The notes under the pieces: generated by a model
Seen by the model: the letters and a program-made list of their open reading frames with translations, nothing else
Told to the model about the DNA's origin: nothing
Databases searched by the model: none
NCBI RefSeq assembly: GCF_003992665.1
Contig: NZ_RZMX01000055.1
Location: 102,606 to 166,605 of the forward strand
DNA: 64,000 bases
DNA from: Pelagibacterium montanilacus
GTDB lineage: Bacteria > Pseudomonadota > Alphaproteobacteria > Rhizobiales > Devosiaceae
Direction of reading: 5' to 3'
Shown: positions 40,301 to 48,336 of the stretch, piece by piece
Position numbering within the stretch: the stretch's first letter is position 1
Layout: the number at the start of each line of letters is the position of its first letter
Position numbers and translations under genes: made by a program

Positions 40301-43300
40301 GCCCCAGCGAATCCTGGAGCGGCAGCACCAGCTCGAGCGCCGCCTTGGCATCGAAGGTGAACAATTGGTCCGGCGCAATCTCCTCGGACCCGGTGAACGC
40401 ATCGGCGATCGCCCCGATATAGAGCCGGCCGTCGTCTGGGGAGCCGAGATAATCATCCGCCCCATCGTCGAGCCCGAAGCGGACGAACGCATTGTCGCCC
40501 TCGCCGTCCCCGATCACCGCGACGCCGTCGACCACATTGACCGAGAGCGGCCCGAAGGCCAGCGACATGTTGAGCCCTTCGGGCACGCCGGCGATGAACT
40601 CGAAGCGGATGCCCGTGCCGCCGAGCGTCTTGCCGGCGACCTCGATGTCCTCGGTCACAAGGAACGCCTGAACACCGCTGTCCGGCCCACGCGCGGAAAG
40701 ATCCGCGCCGCTGATCGCGAGCGTTCCCGGCTCCACGCCATCGAAGCCCAGGGCCCGGGCGATATTGGAGCCGCCCAGATCGAAGACCGATATTTCCGAG
40801 GACAGGCCCGTGAGCGCGCCGGCAACCGCAAAACTGATGGGGTCCTTGCCGATGGTTTCGGCAAAATTGGTCGCGCCGAGCACCAGATGCCCGTCATCGT
40901 CCAGTTGCGCCACCACCAGCTTGCCCAGCGAGATGTTCACCGGCAGGCCGAGACCCAGATCGGCACGCGACACCATGGATGCAGCAATCGCTTCGTTGAT
41001 GGCCGCAACGAACTCCTCTGCGGTCCGCCCGTCATCTTCAGCTTCACCGACCGCGATCGCGACCGGATCGGCACCGTTGACGATCAGCGAGAAGCTGTAG
41101 CCTGCATCGAGGTCCAGGCCGTCCGCGGTGAGGTCCACGCCCTCGACCACGAGGCTGCCGCCGATCTCGCTCGCCTCGATGGCGCCACCCTCGCCGAACA
41201 GCACGGTGCTGTCGGCGTCGTCGAACACCGCGACCCCGGTGTCGACAAAACCGATTGCTGTAATTTCGATGCCATCGAGATTGGATAGATTCGCACCCAC
41301 CGTCAGGGTCACCGGCTCATCATAACCGTTAACGCCCGTCACGACGATCTCGACGCCTTCGGCCCCCACGGTCGCGCCGATCGCCTCATAGAGCGCGCTG
41401 ATCGCCTCGCCTACGGTCGTCGCGCCGTCGAGATCGACCTTGATGTCGATATATTCGGGCTCTTCGCCGCCGGTGCGCGCCACCGAGACGAGAACGTCCC
41501 TGCCCCCGTGTCCGGAGGAAGAGGTGTTGTAGGTGATCTGGGACACCCCCGCGAGCGCCGACAGCGCGGTGATGGTCGTCACGGCTTCGCTGTTCTCGCC
41601 CATCACCCCGGCAAGATCGAGCCCGAAGGTGAGATCGAAGCCGAGATCGGCATCGAGCACGATGCGCCCGTCGCCAGTGACGTTGCCGAGCGAGGACGCC
41701 ACCGACAGCACATTGGCCACCGCGGAGTCCGAGCCCACCATGTCTTCGAGCAGGCTGGCCAGGTCGAGCGAGAAGTCGTAGGCGGTCTCCCCGCCGAAGA
41801 AATCAAGGCCAAGCGAGACGTAAAAGACCTTCTCGACATCGTCCCAGACGAGTTGCAGATCGCCTTCATCCAGGCCAAAGGCCGACGACAGCGACGCAGA
41901 GATGTCCTCGAGCCCGGCATTGGGGCTGTCCTTGAACGCCTGGAGTTCGCCCGCCAGATCCTTGGCGAAATCCATGGCATCGAGCACCGAGATGCCCAGG
42001 ACCGGGATATCGGTGCCCAGAAAGCCCAGGTCCTCGGCGAGCCCGTTCAGGAGCTGATCGACCAGCACGAGGGAGTTGTAGAGCGTGTCGATGAAATCGT
42101 CGGTGCCCAGGCCCATGATCAGGCTGACAACCGGGCTCTGGATATCGAGCACCCAATCGGTCGGCGCGAAGATGTCGAACAGGCTCGCCTCGACGCTCTC
42201 GATCGCCGTTTCCTCGATGCCGATATTGATCCCCGAGACGCCCACGCGCACATCCTGGAGCAGAATGTTCACGAAAGCGCCGTCCTCGCCGACGGTCCCC
42301 ACGAGATCGAGCGTGCCCACCATGCTGGTGATGCCATCGAGGCTGCGGGCCTTCTCGAAGAGCTCTTCGAGCCCGATGCGCGTGGAATAGGTGCCCGCGT
42401 CCCCGTCCTCGCCGACCAGACCGGCATCGAATCGGGCCCCGACCGCAACCTGGTTGGTGTCATCGCCGCCGATATCCACCTCGACGATGCCGAGCCGCCC
42501 GGCGCCCGAAATGTCGTCCGCGACCCCGTCGATCTCAGCTGAAAACGCAACGTTCTCGAGGAAAATGAAGTCGCTCAGCGTCTCCTCGCCCTCTGCCCCG
42601 AAGAGCCCGGCAAGGTCCACGCCGAACGAGAACCCGAAGGCGAACTGGGCCGCCAGCGACACCGCGGCCTGGATATCGACTTCCGCGATGGGCCCAAGCG
42701 CCGCCGCGATTTGTGTGCTGAATTCGGTGCTGCCCGCAAAACTGAACCCGGGCAGGTCGAGGACGAGGTCCCCGCGCTCGAGATCAAAGGCAAGGCTTGC
42801 CCCGGGAACGGCTTCGCCCAGCACCTCGTTGACGAAGCCCTGCAGCGCTTCGATGCTCGTCGCGACCGATGCCTTGGCGCCGGCGACCGAGAACTGGAAC
42901 GCCACGTCCTCGACTTCTGCACCATCCTTGGAATAGGCCGCTTCGGCGTCTTCCTCGACGACGGTAAACTCCAGCCCGCCCGCCTCGGTTACGATCGCGG
43001 ACATCGTAATTCCGGCCGCCTCGAACAAATCGTTGAGCTGTCCGGCCAGGTCCTCGGCCGTCCAGGCGCCGTCGCTGGGCGACAGCGTGAAGGTGCGATA
43101 GATTGCCGTCTCCGCGCTGTCATCGTCGAAAGTGACCGTGCGCACGATGTCGAGATTGATCTGGTAGAGCGACATCCAGCCATCGCCGGTCAGCGCGTCG
43201 AGCGGCGTGCCGGTCAGCGGCTGGTCGAAGCTGGCCGTATCGTTGGCGCTCTCAAGCCCCAGAATCGCGCGTGCGCTCGGCCCGGGTCCCGCATCGGCGA

Positions 43301-45506
43301 TGGTGAACCCGTCGACCATATTGCTGCGCAGCTCGATGTCACCGCGCACCGCGCTGACCTGGAAGATGTCCGCGAGGGTCACGTCCCCGTCATGGTTGGG
43401 GATGGTGATGTCCTCGACGATCACACCGGCCAGCGCATCCTTCAGCGCTGCAGCCAGCGCGTCCATCGAAGCGAACCCGCCCTCTGGAACGTCGAGTGAA
43501 ACCTCGTAAGCCCTGCTCTCGTCATCGATCGTGATGTCCAGATCGAAGGCGATCGTGGCGTTCTCCTGATCGGGGAGGACCGTGCCCGTCTCGGAGTCGG
43601 TCGCAAGCGCCTCGATGACGATGGCGCCGCCGGACGACGTGTCATTGCCCGCAGCGAGCCCGAGAATGGAAAGATCCACATTCATCGGCCGCAGCAGGGC
43701 GGTCGAAAGCTCCTGATAGAGCGTGTTGAGACTGGTGAGATCGAAATCCTCGAGGAAGGGAAGCTCGATGTCGAACAGGCTGGAATTGAAGATGATGTCG
43801 AGCCGCGACACGGCATCGGAAAGCGCGTTGATGAAATCGGCGCCCTCAAGGTCCATCAGCCCGAGCACCATGTCCGTCAGCGCTTCCAGCCGTGCCTCGT
43901 CGCCGTCCTCGGAAACCCCGATCTCGACGCCATCCTGGTCGAAGGCCTTGGCCTGTGCGCTCACGGCCAGAACCGGAGCGGAGACGGCGCCGGCCAGCGC
44001 CAGCGTGCCCTCGACCCCGAGGCTGTGGGGAACGTCCTCGTCGATCCCCTCGAGGATATCGCCCAGGCCCCAATCGATGGTCGCGGTGAAATCGATGGCC
44101 GCCAGCGTATACTCGGCGTCGGGATTGAACGTCTCGCTTTCGCTTGCGCCCGCCTGGGTAATCGAGACCACGAGCAGTTCATCGAGCGCAGCTTCGGTGC
44201 TCACGACGAAGTCCGAGGTCGAGAAAGAGAACGAAATGCTTTCGTTCTCGGCAAAGCCCAGCTCGAACAGCGCCAGTTCGATCGCCGTCACCTCGGCGCT
44301 GAACAACCCGGCGGTGATGCCGAGCCCCTCGATAAAGCTCTCGTCCAGCGCGCCCCCCAGGCGCAGCCCGTCGACAGGGTTCTCCCCGTCATCTGTCGTG
44401 GCGAAGAAATCCCCGAAGCTCAGCGTGGTGGTGTAGCCATCCCCCAGCGATCCAGCACTCTCAGCCGAAATCGTGAACCCGAAGCTCATATCCGCGAGAC
44501 CATCGAGCATGAGGTCCCAGCCATCGACCGTCTCGCCGGTCAGCCCCATGCTGGCAAAGATCGCCTCCAGATCGGGAAGCATCTGGCCAAAGGCGATCTC
44601 GACATCGACCTCGGAGGTGTCGGCGCCCTGCGTGAAAATCACCTTGTCCGAGATGTTCTCGAGCGTCAGCACAGCATTGAAATTGGGAACGCTCGAAGAC
44701 AGCCCGGTGCCGATGGCCTCGAACATGGCGGTCTTCAGACTCGCCGCGTAGCTGCTGATCTCGGAATCGGAAAGGTAATCGGGCTCGTTTCCGGCCTCGC
44801 CGGAGGGCAGCTCGTCGTCCGCCCCGGGCAGGCCGAACGAGATCGCCATCTCTTCCGACATTTCCAGCACCGAGCGGAACAGGGTGTCCGCCTGGAAGAT
44901 CGAGCTGGCATCGAGCCCGGCCAGCGCCTCATTGGCGGCGCTGTAGATAGCAGTGCGCTCGTCCTCGGACAGTCCTGAGAAATTGGTTTGCGTCAGATCT
45001 TGGAACTCGTCCTGGAGTTGCCCAACCACCAGATTGAGCACGCCCTCGATATCATCTTCGATCCCGCCCGTAATGCTGTCGGCCAGGGCATCGCCCAGCA
45101 GCCGCAGCGAGGCGAAGGCCTCGTCCAGGCTCGAGCCGTCGTCCAGCAGATAGGAGTTGTCGTTTTCGCCCGCGAACAGATCGGCGGCGCTGCCCATGGC
45201 GTCGGCGAGCTGGCTGGCCAGCGCGTCGGAAAACGCGCCCATTTGCTCGGTGAGCTGGTTGGCCAGCGTGAGCATGTCGACGATGGTGTCGGCCGGGTCC
45301 TGATCTCCGAAAAACTCGACCAGCCCCAGATCGAGCGTCGCGTCCATCATGATGCGCGGCTCGAGCGGCATGATGGCGATATCGGGCGCGGGCGCTGCGG
45401 TCGCCGTCAGCGCGTCCTCATTGGCCGGAACCCGAGCCCCCCCAAAGCCATCATCCGCCTCGGTCCGCCCGTAGCCCTCGAACTCCCCAACCAGCGCGCG
45501 CACCAT
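34362..45506 (-). CDS. Giant RTX-type surface or secreted protein with N-terminal LEPR motif (3,714 residues)
   Basis: Residues 48-55 read LEPRIMMD, matching the LEPR-XLL motif found near the start of large repetitive exported proteins; there is no Sec signal peptide. About 60-2,500 is a very acidic, Ala/Gly/Asp-rich, beta-prone region with recurring LxGxDL-type segments, resembling adhesin or bacterial-Ig-like arrays but not assignable by eye. From about 2,525 to 3,525 are dozens of calcium-binding GGxGxDxxx nonapeptides (for example GGAGNDMILGD). The last ~190 residues are a non-repeat tail ending QSQQNQSVN. RTX proteins normally leave by type I secretion, but no matching ABC ATPase is nearby. 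It is the likely cargo of the TolC/adaptor/M50 genes around it. The start follows AGGACGTAAG. Confidence 0.92.
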   Translation of the reverse strand: MVRALVGEFEGYGRTEADDGFGGARVPANEDALTATAAPAPDIAIMPLEPRIMMDATLDLGLVEFFGDQDPADTIVDMLTLANQLTEQMGAFSDALASQLADAMGSAADLFAGENDNSYLLDDGSSLDEAFASLRLLGDALADSITGGIEDDIEGVLNLVVGQLQDEFQDLTQTNFSGLSEDERTAIYSAANEALAGLDASSIFQADTLFRSVLEMSEEMAISFGLPGADDELPSGEAGNEPDYLSDSEISSYAASLKTAMFEAIGTGLSSSVPNFNAVLTLENISDKVIFTQGADTSEVDVEIAFGQMLPDLEAIFASMGLTGETVDGWDLMLDGLADMSFGFTISAESAGSLGDGYTTTLSFGDFFATTDDGENPVDGLRLGGALDESFIEGLGITAGLFSAEVTAIELALFELGFAENESISFSFSTSDFVVSTEAALDELLVVSITQAGASESETFNPDAEYTLAAIDFTATIDWGLGDILEGIDEDVPHSLGVEGTLALAGAVSAPVLAVSAQAKAFDQDGVEIGVSEDGDEARLEALTDMVLGLMDLEGADFINALSDAVSRLDIIFNSSLFDIELPFLEDFDLTSLNTLYQELSTALLRPMNVDLSILGLAAGNDTSSGGAIVIEALATDSETGTVLPDQENATIAFDLDITIDDESRAYEVSLDVPEGGFASMDALAAALKDALAGVIVEDITIPNHDGDVTLADIFQVSAVRGDIELRSNMVDGFTIADAGPGPSARAILGLESANDTASFDQPLTGTPLDALTGDGWMSLYQINLDIVRTVTFDDDSAETAIYRTFTLSPSDGAWTAEDLAGQLNDLFEAAGITMSAIVTEAGGLEFTVVEEDAEAAYSKDGAEVEDVAFQFSVAGAKASVATSIEALQGFVNEVLGEAVPGASLAFDLERGDLVLDLPGFSFAGSTEFSTQIAAALGPIAEVDIQAAVSLAAQFAFGFSFGVDLAGLFGAEGEETLSDFIFLENVAFSAEIDGVADDISGAGRLGIVEVDIGGDDTNQVAVGARFDAGLVGEDGDAGTYSTRIGLEELFEKARSLDGITSMVGTLDLVGTVGEDGAFVNILLQDVRVGVSGINIGIEETAIESVEASLFDIFAPTDWVLDIQSPVVSLIMGLGTDDFIDTLYNSLVLVDQLLNGLAEDLGFLGTDIPVLGISVLDAMDFAKDLAGELQAFKDSPNAGLEDISASLSSAFGLDEGDLQLVWDDVEKVFYVSLGLDFFGGETAYDFSLDLASLLEDMVGSDSAVANVLSVASSLGNVTGDGRIVLDADLGFDLTFGLDLAGVMGENSEAVTTITALSALAGVSQITYNTSSSGHGGRDVLVSVARTGGEEPEYIDIKVDLDGATTVGEAISALYEAIGATVGAEGVEIVVTGVNGYDEPVTLTVGANLSNLDGIEITAIGFVDTGVAVFDDADSTVLFGEGGAIEASEIGGSLVVEGVDLTADGLDLDAGYSFSLIVNGADPVAIAVGEAEDDGRTAEEFVAAINEAIAASMVSRADLGLGLPVNISLGKLVVAQLDDDGHLVLGATNFAETIGKDPISFAVAGALTGLSSEISVFDLGGSNIARALGFDGVEPGTLAISGADLSARGPDSGVQAFLVTEDIEVAGKTLGGTGIRFEFIAGVPEGLNMSLAFGPLSVNVVDGVAVIGDGEGDNAFVRFGLDDGADDYLGSPDDGRLYIGAIADAFTGSEEIAPDQLFTFDAKAALELVLPLQDSLGLLSSVEDAGISISGDLFATTEEGLSGALVTLFTGDGSISDDLDVEIKLPDFSELLANINPYAILNDPILLTNGLETILAQIDKTLRAVIRAMDLPIVGDAMTQGLTVFNDIASAILEPIKVAANTPDADGELPTTIDLLTGVVNDALKSLFGVEDDLIRAVLTKDQDNPSIVAELFLSDFTIFQAILDVGFDLGVPGFHLDVGENSALEFEVLADINIAFGLDKMGFFFLNDTDNAEIVIKALVRTGDDFVASASLGLVGMALSGKALDSNGHETGYGAEISGSIEIDLFTDLGTEIDFDRFNAAVSDYGRGNGYENIVRLNELSTSKSGEGEGTRLVSITGVFAVHVDMGLTTSVVNPVDGQPITALPSALADFVFDARYEIGGELEMITLEFQDVGIYAGDFLKDNVLPVLNQINAYVSPIADMVQFLKDTAIGSFSIYDLIYQITQYTAPAALFVFEAVDTITGVIDFITDLGDDATVYFGSFSLLSPATSTGVVDTSSPKGMGNLRVSGSASAESSLTLEGAITNSKPGISFDLVALTDVSNVLNLISGNLEAVELFEIDITLLDFTLDINLVAALKSAVSFIPGEVVDALLGGASASFYIHAGAGLTVGYDLYGIAQFLGSGEAEDILDGMYFDADRSLLELDASFRVGLGINLAVIKAGLELSGYFALEISMNDPNDDGKLRMSELIWVVADNSIFDLFEGSVAGGLGLSVYFELDLFFFSVGGSWDILDISFYESFGATFDPVYLTDDDGVTTLNVGAAANRQVGGDVVDGNDEITIDGRTVMIGDNAVGSISGNTLLIYAGEGDNVIDLSRLSSEIDFQVFTGDGDDTIIVGNSSGIISTGSGNDQVLYGGVGSAVNFASFGLMSFGMFMGGASPNAIPSAPGGTPAMPTASTAPTSNGAVSGRTPSTSDQSLLILGSGGDTIDMSGYEASMIVVATALEITGNQGERIDIAEWAQAEFQGDDYYMDRVKAKIDEAMPTFTALSQTRGDDGDTFIRTGTGNDIIFAGKGNDTIISEGGNNIIFAGAGNDAVTVLGDGDNWIEGGAGGDVILGSGGNDTIMGWGRFDASTTIAEYEAALGWMTGPQRSDFADLVRTLVLDDGGDWIEGGAGEDILVGNGGARNVILGGDEDDLILAGTGNDILVGGDAEIRLSNNTVVSQVADFNPVGRFTISAVFGEDGDDRLYGGAGNNVIIGGGGSDEIEGVKGTNVLVGDYADVTFSGASTALSVISTGIDEMSQGDDAIIGGALADVIVAGGGADLVSAGNGRNIVIGDNARLTSTNLFEGVTSLVSLLGAMDDADAIYSGINWSVIVAGGSRSEHGDYISTGHVYNAPEDAKAEGVIVFGDYGDLEGALLAPATITTTFDAGDADVIITRGGNDIIFGGGGDDQISSGNGDDIIFGDTGTYRLVRTAGVDVELSTDHDALANPQSGQTLDSVTSLGDDLIAAGDGDNIVFGGAGADLIATGAGDDLVLGDNGYVELAFADGGNQRLYAEGRNTAHGGDDVIETNAGDDVILGGFGNDTIDAGADNDIALGDWAMVDFVAGSVSTQAREDGGADTIAGGDGDDIVIGGREGDRLSGGGDANVIIGDYASLTWSGRFDIVTLTLDGIDTFGDDLIYLGHDPEFASGQNAEGNSIGVGGRGDDEIHGGAGNDMILGDWGIFALLDPALYPNMSAFDRIVTVESTLNWARGDDRLYGHDGRDIIIGGDGDDYIEGGDGQDLLAGDAAIYRNDHDGWELFESRFPFSGGDDVIRGGAGNDIVVSGFFNLGVPGAGDRIEGDTVEDFLMGDAGSILIFEGKVIRFNYLGIETKELISDNQLGASAGVLMRPADYVPDMLRPIMTTSPFSSALPGTLDVAFDPEADIARGDEMILLSLDNWIRAVLLDREMLALFDMYRQGAIFEDDLEEAIREALQAMLFDRYGSAIPGDILAMVERYIEVLLNLLDEERSATGSVPQPDVMGQSQQNQSVN

Positions 45507-45636
45507 GATCTTACGTCCTGTCTATCGGTCGAGTATGCGGAATTCCGGTTGCCGCGGAATCGCCAGGGATCCCGCACGCATCGCCCGGCGCCCGTCCGCC
45601 ATTGAAAAAACTGCTCTGACGGCCGTGAAAATCATC

Positions 45637-46464
45637 TTAACCTTCACGCCCGGAATTGACTGGTTCTGCCAGCGTGCAGGGCTGGCCGGGAAGAACGGCG
45701 CCGTCCCCATTGTCCAGCTCGAGCTGCACCCCGATCACCCCGGTGCCCGCATCCGACACCGCATTGACCGCGCGCACCCGCGCGTCGATCTGCGCCGGCT
45801 CGGGCAGGTTGACCGCCACCGGTATCGTCTCGCCTTCCTGCCAGGCCGCAAAGCTGCGCGCCTGGGCAAACACCTCCACGCGCAGCCGGTCGATCACCGC
45901 CAGCTGCAACAGGACCGCCCCGGCCGTGGTCTCGCCCACAGAAACCCCGCGCTGGAGCACGACCGCATCGGCGGGCGCATAGACCCGCGTGAGCTCGAGC
46001 GAGGCCTGGGCCCGCTCGACCTCGATCCGGGCCAGCTCCCCTGCCTCGCGCGCCGCATCCAGCTCGACCTGCGCCAGGTCCCGCGTCCCCCGGATCCGGT
46101 CCCACTCGTCTCCGGTCACCTGCTGGCGTTCGAAAAGCGGCAGGTTCCGGTCATAGGAACTCTGGGCGATGTCGAGCCGGATTTCGGCCAGATCCACCTG
46201 GCTGGTGTCCGCCGCCCGCGCCTCGGCCAGCGCGAGGTTGGCAAGCTGGAGCCGGTCGGCCAGGCGCACCAGAAGCTCCCCCTCGCGCACCTCGTCGCCG
46301 CGCTCCACAGCCATCTCTGCCACGATGCCGTCACCGGGCGCGGCCAGGTCCACCACGTCCCAGGGCAGAACGAGGCAGGAAACCACGTCCGCGGGAACCG
46401 GGGACTGGGCCAGCGCGCCGGCTGCACTGCCGGCACCAAGGGCGGCGGCGCAAAGGGAAACCAT
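45637..46464 (-). CDS. Periplasmic adaptor (HlyD/RND-type membrane-fusion protein)
   Basis: 275-residue secreted adaptor. From ATG 46,464 a signal peptide (MVSLCAAALGAGSAAGALAQ) precedes a compact adaptor: lipoyl-like half-motif VVDLAAPGDGIVAEMAVERGDEV, a coiled-coil hairpin rich in Leu/Ala/Arg, the second half VYAPADAVVLQRGVSVGETTAG, then a beta-barrel end. The frame is open to 46,665, but that would run over the TolC gene; AGGGGA supports 46,464. It sits between the TolC-like gene and the giant RTX gene, matching an adaptor for outer-membrane channel docking. Confidence 0.87.
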   Translation of the reverse strand: MVSLCAAALGAGSAAGALAQSPVPADVVSCLVLPWDVVDLAAPGDGIVAEMAVERGDEVREGELLVRLADRLQLANLALAEARAADTSQVDLAEIRLDIAQSSYDRNLPLFERQQVTGDEWDRIRGTRDLAQVELDAAREAGELARIEVERAQASLELTRVYAPADAVVLQRGVSVGETTAGAVLLQLAVIDRLRVEVFAQARSFAAWQEGETIPVAVNLPEPAQIDARVRAVNAVSDAGTGVIGVQLELDNGDGAVLPGQPCTLAEPVNSGREG

Positions 46465-46477
46465 GGCGCGGTGTCCC

Positions 46478-47974
46478 CTAGCTCCGCGCATCGAAGATCG
46501 CGATATCGGCTTCGCTGATGGCGCCCACCAGGTACTTGATCGTGATCCATTCGCGCAGAAGCTGGAACTCGGCCTGCGCAAGCTGGCGGCGATAGCTGGC
46601 CTGATCGAGCTTGGCCTCGAGGTCTTCGCCCTGGATGGCCCCGCCCGCATCGATCCGCTGGCCAACGAGCGAAATCAGGCCCGAGCCCGCCCCGACCGCG
46701 GCACGGTCATGGGTGATGCGCTGCTGGGCCAGCATGTAATTGCCCAAGGCCAGCGCGATCGAGGATTCGGTCTCGCGGCGCACCATGGCCAGCTCGGCCG
46801 AAATCTGCTGGTTGCGCGCCCGCGCGGTCGTCACCTGATAGCCATTGCCGCGCGCGTTGAAGATCGGCACCGAAAGCTCCACCCCCAGCACGCCCTGCAC
46901 GGTGATCGCGCCGCCGCCGAACTGGCTGCCGCCGCGATCCTCGTACTCGTAGGACCCGAACGCATCGAGCGTCGGCCCGAAATCGGACGCCGCCGCACGG
47001 CGCACTTCGTCGTCGAACACTTCGAGCTCGTAGCGCTTGGCTGCGTAGCGGGCATTGTTGCGCAGGGCGAGATTGGTCAGCGTGGAAGCGTCCGGGCTCG
47101 GCAGCGCCAGGGCCGCCAGATCCACATGCCCCTTGACCCCGCCCACGGTTTCCCCCGTCAGCTCCCGGATGCGCGAGAGCGCCACTTCCCGGCGGGTTTC
47201 CTGCAAGGTGAGCTGGGAGCGCGCATTGGCAAGCTCCTGCTCGTAGCGCTTTACCGCCTCGGGGCTTCCCGATCCCGCCGCGCTGCGCTGGCGCTCGCCG
47301 GCAACGTGATTGGACAACAGCCGCACGCGATCGCGATATTCCACGAGCACCGCATCGGCCTCGGCCACGTCCACATAGGCAAGGACCAGGTCACGCACAT
47401 AGGTCTGGGCGGTGTCGATATATTCGACATAGCTCTTGCGCCGGGCGGCCGCGGTCTTGCGGGCGTTGAACACCGATTCGATGTTCACGATCGGCATGCG
47501 CATTTCCAGCGCCACGTTCGAGGTCTCGTAATAGGCCTCGCCCTGCTGGAAAACCTGGTTGTCGGAATCGATGATGTCCTGATAGGTCCCCGTCATCGAG
47601 GCCCGGCCGGTCACCGACGGAAAAAACCGCAGCGCGGCGTTGGCAAGCTCGGCATCGGCCGCCTGAACCTGCGCGGAGGCCGCGGCAATCCTGTGATTGC
47701 TGGAGAGGCCCGTGCGGTACAATTCGCCGATCCCGATCACCGGACGATCGTCGAGCACCTGACCGGGCGATGCATAGGACGATACCGTACCCGAAGCATT
47801 CATTTCGGCCAGTTGCTTGTCGACATCGCTCGACCAGCTGTTGAGATCTGCGCTCGCCTGGGTGGATACCCCTTGCGAACTTTCGAGCGTGGCACAGCCG
47901 GCTACGCTCGCGAGAAGAAGCGCCATTGTGGCGGCGGCGGATGCTTTGCGCATATTGTGGCCCGACCGAATCAT
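46478..47974 (-). CDS. TolC-family outer-membrane factor, probable lipoprotein
   Basis: 498 residues. The N-terminus has a lipobox (LLASVAGC) after a hydrophobic stretch, so it is probably lipidated; ATG 47,974 or ATG 47,953 both leave that intact. Two repeated halves of the OEP fold are visible, each with long alpha-helical hairpins and AQxx-type heptads (AAASAQVQAADAELANAALRF; later VQGVLGVELSVPIFNARGNG and EDLEAKLDQASYRRQLAQAE). It should form the trimeric outer-membrane and periplasmic channel of the export system. It is the first gene of the minus-strand locus, adaptor next. Confidence 0.9.
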   Translation of the reverse strand: MIRSGHNMRKASAAATMALLLASVAGCATLESSQGVSTQASADLNSWSSDVDKQLAEMNASGTVSSYASPGQVLDDRPVIGIGELYRTGLSSNHRIAAASAQVQAADAELANAALRFFPSVTGRASMTGTYQDIIDSDNQVFQQGEAYYETSNVALEMRMPIVNIESVFNARKTAAARRKSYVEYIDTAQTYVRDLVLAYVDVAEADAVLVEYRDRVRLLSNHVAGERQRSAAGSGSPEAVKRYEQELANARSQLTLQETRREVALSRIRELTGETVGGVKGHVDLAALALPSPDASTLTNLALRNNARYAAKRYELEVFDDEVRRAAASDFGPTLDAFGSYEYEDRGGSQFGGGAITVQGVLGVELSVPIFNARGNGYQVTTARARNQQISAELAMVRRETESSIALALGNYMLAQQRITHDRAAVGAGSGLISLVGQRIDAGGAIQGEDLEAKLDQASYRRQLAQAEFQLLREWITIKYLVGAISEADIAIFDARS

Positions 47975-48336
47975 GTGTTGTGTGTTGCGACTCCCAGCGG
48001 TACCGCCATACTTGTTAACGAAACCTTGCCCGACAACACTCCAAGCTCGTTCGACAAACTTGTCGATTCATTGGTGACATTTGGGCAACACCTGGTGGAA
48101 TTAAGGCCAGGCCGGATAAATCGCGGGGAACCCGCCAGATTTCCCTCTCCACCCCGCCCCTCAAAAGCCATGGTCTTGCCACCTTTTCCACATCCCCGGC
48201 GGTCCCACAGGTTACGGCCCTGCAGTCAATCTCAAGACGCCGCTTAAGGGGGCGCTTACGTTTATTTGCGAGGGTGTGCCTTGGTCTGACGCGACTTGCA
48301 TTGATTTGGCGCGCCGGGAGCGCATCGGGGACGCAG
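47975..48336. other. Divergent intergenic region with a palindrome
   Basis: About 360 bases between the divergent TolC-like and TadG-like genes. It contains TCGACAA-AC-TTGTCGA (48,051-48,066), a perfect 7-bp inverted repeat, the best operator candidate for either direction. I see no convincing small gene, tRNA or riboswitch. Confidence 0.45.
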
